A stretch of 64,000 nt of DNA from Mucilaginibacter mallensis. Its GTDB lineage: Bacteria; Bacteroidota; Bacteroidia; Sphingobacteriales; Sphingobacteriaceae. The notes beneath the pieces are model-generated. The model did not search any database, was not told where the DNA came from, and worked only from the letters and a program-made list of their open reading frames with translations. Positions 58,497 to 64,000 of the stretch are shown here, one piece after another (position 1 is the stretch's first letter; every line of letters begins with the position of its first letter). The translations under genes and the position numbers were made by a program. Location of the stretch: the NCBI RefSeq assembly GCF_900105165.1, contig NZ_LT629740.1, forward strand, positions 1,798,001 through 1,862,000, written 5' to 3'.

Positions 58497-59357
58497 TTAA
58501 CCCAAATATGACTTTAATATCTTACTTCTTGAAGTATGGCGCAGGCGTTGCAGCGCTTTGTCTTTGATTTGTCGTACACGCTCACGGGTCAGGTTAAATT
58601 TCTCACCTATTTCTTCCAGTGAAAGCGGATGGTTAGTGCCTAAGCCAAAGAATAATACGATGATCTCGCGCTCACGCTCGGTAAGTGTAGATAATGAACG
58701 TTTTATTTCTTCTGACAACGACTCATTAATTAAAATTGAATCGGTATTTGGCTCCTGGTTTTCCAGTACATCCAATAATGTATTTTCTTCACCCTGTACA
58801 AATGGCGCATCCATTGATACATGACGACCTGAATTGCTCAGCGTGTCAGATATTTTATCAACGGTTGTTTCCAGAATATCGGCAAGTTCTTCAGGTGAAG
58901 GCTCCCGTTCGTATTCCTGCTCCAGTTTTGAGAAGGCTTTACTTATTTTACTTAATGAACCTACCTGGTTCAAAGGCAAACGTACAATACGTGATTGCTC
59001 GGCAATAGCCTGCAAAATTGATTGACGGATCCACCAAACGGCGTATGATATAAATTTGAAACCTTTTGTTTCATCAAAACGCTTGGCAGCTTTAATAAGG
59101 CCTAAGTTACCCTCATTTATTAAGTCGCCCAGGGTTAAGCCCTGATTCTGATATTGTTTAGCAACAGACACCACAAAGCGAAGGTTGGTTTTTGTAAGGC
59201 GCTCTAATGCAGCCTGGTCGCCTTCGCGTATTTTTTGGGCTAATATTACTTCTTCTTCGGCTGTTATCAGGTCAACTTTACCAATTTCGTGCAAGTATTT
59301 GTCAAGAGATTGTGACTCACGATTGGTTATGGATTGTGTTATTTTGAGTTGTCTCAT
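58497..59357 (-). CDS. rpoD: primary RNA polymerase sigma factor, Bacteroidota type
   Basis: 286 residues, about half the size of E. coli RpoD because it lacks the long region 1.1 and the non-conserved insert. Region 1.2 ([11 protein letters not shown]), region 2 ([19 protein letters not shown] ... [13 protein letters not shown]), region 3 and region 4 with the -35-binding helix ([20 protein letters not shown]) are complete. It is the housekeeping sigma that reads TTTG/TAnnTTTG promoters in this phylum, which fits the boxes seen here. Promoter box at 59399-59406. Confidence 0.95.
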   Translation of the reverse strand: MRQLKITQSITNRESQSLDKYLHEIGKVDLITAEEEVILAQKIREGDQAALERLTKTNLRFVVSVAKQYQNQGLTLGDLINEGNLGLIKAAKRFDETKGFKFISYAVWWIRQSILQAIAEQSRIVRLPLNQVGSLSKISKAFSKLEQEYEREPSPEELADILETTVDKISDTLSNSGRHVSMDAPFVQGEENTLLDVLENQEPNTDSILINESLSEEIKRSLSTLTEREREIIVLFFGLGTNHPLSLEEIGEKFNLTRERVRQIKDKALQRLRHTSRSKILKSYLG

Positions 59358-59791
59358 CTATTTTATAACCTCGATTCTTACTTTTAGAATTGAACGTGCA
59401 AAGGTACGAAATTGTTATGAAAAATTTTCACTAAAATTTATATTAATAAAAGAGGTGTATTATATTGATTACATGCTATTTATTGCACGGTTTTTGTGGT
59501 GTGAAATTGCCTCGGTTTTATATATAATTTAGGTTTAAAGTTTCATTTATCCCGATGTCTTTTTTGTTTGCCGCAGTAGCACAGCAATCCTTATTTACAG
59601 GACGTGTTCAAGATACAAAATATATTGTTTTTACATAAGCCCAACCTGTAAAAGTTTTTCCACAAGCCCAGTTATATAAACATCTGTTATATTGATGGGG
59701 TTGAATTGTGATTAATATTTATTGTAATTCGATAAATATATTTTGAATTGTAATAAATTAAGCTTTGATTTGCATCATCAAATAATTTATA
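59358..59791. other. divergent region rpoD / DUF2975
   Basis: 434 nt. It contains the rpoD -7 box (59399-59406) and, near the right end, two TTGTAAT words 26 nt apart around 59722-59755, one of them in the 16-nt string shared with the lon upstream region. These may be sites for the XRE regulator encoded downstream (inference). Nothing else is recognised. Confidence 0.45.
59399..59406 (-). promoter_or_regulatory. -7 box of rpoD
   Basis: TACCTTTG on the minus strand, leaving a leader of about 40 nt. Confidence 0.5.
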
Positions 59792-60433
59792 ATGAAAAGA
59801 GTTAGATTGTTACAAGTAGCCGTATATATAGTATTTGCAGCGTTGTTTTTTCAGAATGCTGCGCCTGGGCTTTACCAGGGTCTTATGGATAGTATTCGCG
59901 GTGATACGGACGAGACCGGCGTTGTTACCTCGGTTCTTCCTGGTGCTGCTATTGATCCGCGTTTGATACCCGGTACCAGGGATGAAAATATGCAAGTGAA
60001 CAATAATTATTCACTTGAGGATATTAGCATTAATGCAAATGTAAGGGTTAACGCTAAATTTATTAATACGTCGTCGTGGCTTTTTGCATTAAGTATTATT
60101 TTGACTTTTGTTGGTTTTAGTATACTTGCTAGTATTGCTTATATTATTAACAAGGTTATTTATAGTATTTATGAGGGCTCAATTTTTGAAAGCAAGCACC
60201 TGGAAATGATTAGGCGGATAGGGTTATTATTGATTGTTTATACTATAGTGGATTATGGCTTTCAGCAGGCGGCTTTTTACATTAGCAAAAGCCTTATAAA
60301 TTCACCTGTAACCATTTTAAATGCATCAGCTTATGATTTTGAAGTGCTGATTTGCGGATTATTAGTACTGATAGTTGCCGAAGCCTTTAAACAAGGCGCA
60401 CAATTAAAAGAAGAACAGGAGTTAACTATATAA
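59792..60433 (+). CDS. DUF2975 membrane protein
   Basis: 213 residues with four membrane helices (about residues 6-24, 90-115, 147-165, 186-205) and one extracytoplasmic loop between the first two. This is the DUF2975 layout, a family almost always encoded before a tiny Cro/C1-type regulator, as here (2-nt gap). The membrane protein is thought to modulate the regulator. The gene is A+T-rich relative to its surroundings. Confidence 0.85.
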   Translation: MKRVRLLQVAVYIVFAALFFQNAAPGLYQGLMDSIRGDTDETGVVTSVLPGAAIDPRLIPGTRDENMQVNNNYSLEDISINANVRVNAKFINTSSWLFALSIILTFVGFSILASIAYIINKVIYSIYEGSIFESKHLEMIRRIGLLLIVYTIVDYGFQQAAFYISKSLINSPVTILNASAYDFEVLICGLLVLIVAEAFKQGAQLKEEQELTI

Positions 60434-60435
60434 TT

Positions 60436-60639
60436 ATGCCGATTATTATTAACCTGGATGTAATGATGGCCAAAAGAAAGATGTCGCTAAATGAATTGAG
60501 CGATAAAGTAGGCATCACCATTTCTAATTTATCTATACTAAAAACGGGTAAGGCAAAGGCCATACGCATTGAAACCCTTGAAGCTATTTGTAAAGCCCTG
60601 GATTGCCAGCCGGGTGATATCCTTGAGTTTGTTAAGTAA
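60436..60639 (+). CDS. YozG-like XRE family regulator
   Basis: 67 residues, almost only a helix-turn-helix: MMAKRKMSLNELSDKVGITISNLSILKTGKAKAIRIETLEAICKALDCQPGDIL. It lacks any ligand domain, so control probably comes from the partner DUF2975 protein. Likely autoregulatory via the TTGTAAT words upstream (inference). Confidence 0.9.
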   Translation: MPIIINLDVMMAKRKMSLNELSDKVGITISNLSILKTGKAKAIRIETLEAICKALDCQPGDILEFVK

Positions 60640-60679
60640 TTTATCCTGACGATTTATAAAACACTTGTTAATATTTAAA

Positions 60680-61519
60680 CTACAGTTCACCTAGCTTAAA
60701 GGTATTGCCTAATCTTATTCCTTTTTCAGTTTGTTGCAGGGTGCAGCACTCGTTTATGGGGTCATGTTCCAGGTACAGAATGTATTCTTTTTCCAGTGCT
60801 TCTGTTAATACTATCTTCTTTTCAGTTAAAGTTTTTAGTGGGAACATGTCATAAGCCATAACATAGGGCATGGGCAAATGGCCTACGGATGGCAGCAGAT
60901 CGGCCATGTATAATATTTGTTTGTCATTATAGTTTATCAGCGGCAGCATCATGGCTTCGGTATGCCCGTATGCAAATTTTACATTAATATTACTGGTAAA
61001 ACTTACATTATCCTGACCTGTAATAAACTTCAATTGGCCGCTTTCCTGTATCGGTAAAATGTTTTCTTTCAGGAACGATGCCTTCTCGCGGTCATTAGGA
61101 TTTACGGCCCATTCCCAATGATCCTTATTACTCCAATAGGTAGCATTTTTAAAGGCGGGTATCAATTTATCACCCTCTCTTATAACAGCGCCGCCAACAT
61201 GGTCAAAGTGCAGGTGGGTTAAAAATACATCTGTTATATCATCACGATGAAATCCTTTAGCAGCCAGTGAGCTATCCATACTGGCATCACCATGCAAATA
61301 ATAATAACTAAAGAATTTTTGATCCTGCTTATTGCCTATGCCTGTATCAATCAATATCAATCTATCGCCATCCTCAACCAACAAACAGCGCATGGCCCAG
61401 GTACACAGGTTGTTTTCATCGGCAGGGTTGGTTTTGTTCCAGATAGCTTTAGGTACAACGCCAAACATAGCGCCGCCATCTAGCTTAAAAAAACCGGTAT
61501 TTATTGTGTGCAGTTTCAT
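60680..61519 (-). CDS. MBL fold metallo-hydrolase (AHL-lactonase-like)
   Basis: 279 residues. The metal motif HLHFDHVGG, an early LIDTGIGNK and the later YGHTEAMMLP (His) with MADLLPS (Asp) form a complete di-zinc site. The opening GGAMFGVVPKAIWNKTNPADENN resembles lactonase-type or quinolone-cleaving subfamilies, but the substrate is not predictable. Its upstream 7 nt adjoin a dispersed repeat that carries the likely -7 box. Confidence 0.85.
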   Translation of the reverse strand: MKLHTINTGFFKLDGGAMFGVVPKAIWNKTNPADENNLCTWAMRCLLVEDGDRLILIDTGIGNKQDQKFFSYYYLHGDASMDSSLAAKGFHRDDITDVFLTHLHFDHVGGAVIREGDKLIPAFKNATYWSNKDHWEWAVNPNDREKASFLKENILPIQESGQLKFITGQDNVSFTSNINVKFAYGHTEAMMLPLINYNDKQILYMADLLPSVGHLPMPYVMAYDMFPLKTLTEKKIVLTEALEKEYILYLEHDPINECCTLQQTEKGIRLGNTFKLGEL

Positions 61520-61526
61520 AGAAAGT

Positions 61527-61534
61527 CAAAAGTA
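61527..61534 (-). promoter_or_regulatory. repeat-borne -7 box of the MBL gene
   Basis: TACTTTTG on the minus strand within the dispersed repeat, 7 nt before the ATG at 61519. Confidence 0.4.
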
Positions 61535-61570
61535 AAAATTCAAAAATGAAAAGCTAATTCAAGAACAAAT

Positions 61571-61605
61571 AAAAAGACCGATAGTTATTAACCATCGGTC
61601 TTTTT
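61571..61605 (-). terminator. intrinsic terminator of lpdA
   Basis: Perfect 12-bp stem AAAAAGACCGAT (61571-61582) with ATCGGTCTTTTT (61594-61605), 11-nt loop, and a T-run within the arm. It lies 30 nt after the stop. Confidence 0.88.
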
Positions 61606-61634
61606 GACTTTTTATTTTTGAATTTTGACTTAAC

Positions 61635-63023
61635 TTACAAGTGTATGCACTCTCCGTATGCTTCAGCGGCAGCTTCCATTACTGCTTCGCTCATGGTTGG
61701 GTGAGGGTGTACCGATTTAATGATCTCGTGACCGGTAGCTTCCAGCTTGCGGGCTGTAACTATTTCGGCAATCATTTCGGTAACGTTATGGCCTACCATG
61801 TGGGCGCCTAAAATTTCGCCGTATTTGGCATCGAATATCAGTTTAACAAAACCATCCTTTGCACCTGCTGCACTCGCTTTACCCGATGCTGAGAATGGAA
61901 ATTTGCCCACTTTCAACTCATAACCGGCTTCTTTAGCTGCTTTTTCGGTATAACCTACTGAAGCAACTTCAGGCGAGCAATAAGTACAGCCCGGTATGTT
62001 GTTATAATTTAACGGCTCAGGATTGTGGCCTGCAATTTTTTCAACGCAGATAATGCCTTCGGCAGATGCCACGTGGGCTAAGGCTTGTCCTTTAACAATA
62101 TCGCCTATGGCATAAACACCTTCAATATTGGTTTTGTAAAAATCATCAACAAGTACCTTGCCTTTATCGGTTTTAACCCCCGCCTCTTCAAGGCCAATGC
62201 CTTCAATATTGGTTGAGATACCTACGGCTGATAATACGATCTCAGCCTCTAATACTTCAGTTCCGGTAGCAGTTTTTACGCTTACTTTGCATAAGTCGCC
62301 GCTGCTGTCAACCGATTCAACAGTTGAGCCGGTAAGTATATTAATGCCTGATTTTCTAAGTATACGGCCTAAGGTTCTTGATACTTCTTCATCTTCCAGC
62401 GGTACAATGTTATCTAAATACTCAACAACAGTAACAGCAGTGCCGATAGAGTTGTAGAAGTAAGCAAACTCAATACCTATAGCGCCCGAGCCAACCACTA
62501 TCATTGATTTTGGTTTCTTAGGCAATATCATGGCCTGGCGATAACCTATAACTTTCTTGTAATCCTGTTTTATATTAGGTAGTTCGCGTGAGCGGCCACC
62601 TGTTGCCAGTATGATGTGTTTTGCAGTGTATAGCTGCGTTGTGCCGTCAGCACCTTTAACTTCAACTGTGCCTTTGCCTTTAAGCGAGCCAAAGCCTGTT
62701 AATACATCAATCTTATTTTTTTTCATCAGGAACTGAACACCTTTGCTCATGCCATCGGCAACGCCGCGGCTCCTTTTTACCATGGCTTCAAAATTTACAT
62801 CGCCGCCTTCAACTGTAACACCATAATCGGCCGCGTGATTTAAATATTCAAATACCTGTGCGCTTTTTAGTAATGCTTTTGTTGGGATACAGCCCCAGTT
62901 AAGGCATATACCACCTAACGATTCTTTTTCAACTACTGCGGTTTTTAAACCTAGTTGGGAAGCACGAATGGCAGCTACATAACCACCCGGGCCACTCCCT
63001 ATAACAATTACATCGTAGTTCAT
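61635..63023 (-). CDS. lpdA: dihydrolipoyl dehydrogenase
   Basis: 462 residues, E3 of 2-oxoacid dehydrogenase complexes. N-terminal FAD motif VIGSGPGGYVAAI, redox disulfide Cys 40-Cys 45 in GGICLNWGC, the NAD motif VVGSGAIGIEFAYF, and the C-terminal catalytic HPHPTMSEAVMEA (His-Glu pair). It reoxidises dihydrolipoamide. It is encoded apart from E1/E2, which is usual in this group. A TAGCTTTG box is at 63056-63063 and a strong terminator follows. Confidence 0.97.
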   Translation of the reverse strand: MNYDVIVIGSGPGGYVAAIRASQLGLKTAVVEKESLGGICLNWGCIPTKALLKSAQVFEYLNHAADYGVTVEGGDVNFEAMVKRSRGVADGMSKGVQFLMKKNKIDVLTGFGSLKGKGTVEVKGADGTTQLYTAKHIILATGGRSRELPNIKQDYKKVIGYRQAMILPKKPKSMIVVGSGAIGIEFAYFYNSIGTAVTVVEYLDNIVPLEDEEVSRTLGRILRKSGINILTGSTVESVDSSGDLCKVSVKTATGTEVLEAEIVLSAVGISTNIEGIGLEEAGVKTDKGKVLVDDFYKTNIEGVYAIGDIVKGQALAHVASAEGIICVEKIAGHNPEPLNYNNIPGCTYCSPEVASVGYTEKAAKEAGYELKVGKFPFSASGKASAAGAKDGFVKLIFDAKYGEILGAHMVGHNVTEMIAEIVTARKLEATGHEIIKSVHPHPTMSEAVMEAAAEAYGECIHL

Positions 63024-63055
63024 ATTTTTATATATAGTCTTTTATGATTTTATGG

Positions 63056-63063
63056 CAAAGCTA
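63056..63063 (-). promoter_or_regulatory. -7 box of lpdA
   Basis: TAGCTTTG on the minus strand, 32 nt before the ATG. Confidence 0.4.
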
Positions 63064-63606
63064 AACAAAAGGGGCGATATGAGAAAATTAGCTGATTGGC
63101 ATATTGAAATGATTAGAATAGGCAGACAAACTGCAGTTGGCCAGAAATCAGCTTGGAAAATTTAGCGGGATTGATTACAGATAGCCGGCCAATCCATTCC
63201 GGTTATCATAAAGCAAATATTGTCTTATTGTTTAATTAATATGGCGGGAGTTTTTAAACAACACATGGCATCTGATCAACAAATTTATATGTGGCTAATA
63301 GTTCCTGGTTTAATTGTTAGATGCGGACTAGTTTTATAATGTTTTTTAAAGGTATAACTTATTAATTTATAGTATCATAAATCTATGATCAGAGATGTAG
63401 TGCTTACACAAATTAGCCATGTTGTAGAAATTCTGTTTTTAGTATAAATCAATTGTAAAAAATCTGTTACTCAGCAATTTATCTTATATTAACTATGTGA
63501 TAAGTGTTGTAAATTTTGTATATAAAAGAGGTGTTTTTTAAGTAATTGCATTAAGTGTGCCTTAAATGTTGATAAAATCATAAAAAATGTTAACAGGAAA
63601 TTAACA

Positions 63607-63634
63607 TTGCCAATATCGCATTCAATTATCTTTG
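63607..63634 (+). promoter_or_regulatory. promoter of the TonB-receptor-like gene
   Basis: TTG at 63607-63609, a 17-nt spacer and TATCTTTG at 63627-63634; the leader would be about 45 nt. Confidence 0.5.
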
Positions 63635-63682
63635 TCTTCGCAATTAACAGGATTTCATTATTACATTTAAAACAAGCAAAGC

Positions 63683-64000
63683 ATGAGGAAGTATTTACTC
63701 TCTTTATTCATTTCCGTTTTTACAATGTGTTTGGCGTATGCACAGGTGGCAACGGCCCAGGTACACATAACGGGCAAATTACTTGACGCACAAACCAAAG
63801 AGCCATTGATTGGCGCTACTGTTTTAGTTAAAGGAACAACAAAAGCAACGTCAGCTGCTCTTGATGGTTCTTTTAAACTTAGCGTTTCTTCTTTAAGCGG
63901 TACAACATTGGTAATTTCCTATGTAGGTTATGTATCAAAAGAAATTGAGGTAACTGATGCCAACATCGGTACAGTTTTGGTCAACCCTAACTCAGCTTCG
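63683..64000 (+). CDS. N-terminal part of a carboxypeptidase-regulatory-like / TonB-dependent receptor protein
   Basis: 106 codons before the window ends. A signal peptide (about residues 1-20, ending LAYA) is followed by a CarboxypepD_reg-like beta sandwich: ITGKLLDAQTKEPLIGATVL, VKGTTKATSAALDGSFKLSV and LVISYVGYVSKEIEV. In this phylum that start is typical of SusC/RagA-like TonB-dependent receptors that import glycans or siderophores; a surface protein with the same domain is an alternative. The plug and barrel lie outside the window. Confidence 0.75.
   Translation, partial: MRKYLLSLFISVFTMCLAYAQVATAQVHITGKLLDAQTKEPLIGATVLVKGTTKATSAALDGSFKLSVSSLSGTTLVISYVGYVSKEIEVTDANIGTVLVNPNSAS

Larger units (their letters stand above)
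61522..61632. repeat. AAAGTCAAAAGTAAAAATTC inverted repeat
   Basis: Left 61522-61548 and right 61600-61632 (TTTTTATTTTTGAATTTTGAC) are imperfect complements enclosing the lpdA terminator. Related to 39001-39136. Confidence 0.65.
63024..63682. other. intergenic region before the TonB-receptor-like gene
   Basis: 659 nt, A+T-rich and free of significant ORFs. The left end has the lpdA -7 box; the right end has a promoter for the next gene. The middle (about 63100-63580) shows no palindrome, RNA gene or repeat that I recognise; it may hold regulatory sites for the downstream gene. Confidence 0.5.

Noticed and set aside
63100..63580. Riboswitch or small RNA in the 659-nt gap before the last gene
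   Set aside because: I found no conserved aptamer core, strong hairpin or terminator.

Overview
The window looks like a chromosomal segment of a Bacteroidota bacterium of the Sphingobacteriaceae, most like Mucilaginibacter or Pedobacter (inferred from gene content and protein style, not from a search). The support is: a short Bacteroidota-type primary sigma factor; -7 promoter boxes of the form TAnnTTTG with few Shine-Dalgarno sites; family-restricted proteins (DUF4783, DUF4294, type IX secretion plug/DUF5103, DUF3050); bacillithiol synthesis; and a SusC/RagA-like start at the right edge. I see no rRNA, tRNA, CRISPR array, prophage or integrative element.

Layout. 1-9 kb: end of a dCMP deaminase gene, arfB, an LpxR-like outer-membrane deacylase, lon, a TPR protein, a lipoprotein, gpmI, a DUF4783 protein and nadC. 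9-18 kb: plsY, a DUF2071 protein, pabB, the co-oriented rsh-fur-purA group, and a DUF4294 / glutathione peroxidase / bshB1 operon. 18-32 kb: lysine 6-transaminase, an ACC-deaminase-like enzyme, an RluD-type pseudouridine synthase, a class IV aminotransferase, DUF3050, fmt, a NamZ-like muramidase, a LolC/E-type permease, mazG, mnmD and a persulfide dioxygenase-rhodanese. 32-47 kb: M13 peptidase, valS, a hybrid histidine kinase, an HsdR-N-like protein, holA, a DoxX-like gene between two copies of an EVE-gene 5' end, a CBM9-like / GHL10-like pair, a YfcC carrier and an acyl-CoA thioesterase. 47-64 kb: S9 peptidase, a GIY-YIG cassette, the T9SS plug protein, ABC-F, a broken RAYT with REP hairpins, nuoAB, a YhiN-type flavoprotein, threonine aldolase, rpoD, a DUF2975/XRE pair, an MBL hydrolase, lpdA and the start of a TonB-receptor-like gene. 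Most of this is housekeeping.

The unusual content lies between and inside these genes. Nearly every intergenic gap carries an inverted repeat from one of several families. One superfamily has ends reading GTCAT...ATGAC and occurs about ten times as a 75-120 bp palindrome. Once, at 49388-49800, the same arms enclose a complete GIY-YIG nuclease gene. This resembles an autonomous element with its non-autonomous derivatives and is my best candidate for an undescribed system. A second system is a frameshifted RAYT with its own two-hairpin REP units. Repeats have also entered genes in frame (valS twice, mnmD once), supply start codons (mazG, mnmD) and supply -7 boxes (holA, MBL hydrolase).

Several housekeeping genes (gpmI, rluD, valS, the ABC-F gene, nuoA, the persulfide dioxygenase) have a TAnnTTTG box only 4-9 nt before the start codon, which predicts leaderless or nearly leaderless mRNAs. 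This would also explain how nuoA and the yhiN-type gene can start head to head with overlapping ATG codons. All functional calls rest on reading the sequence without database searches.
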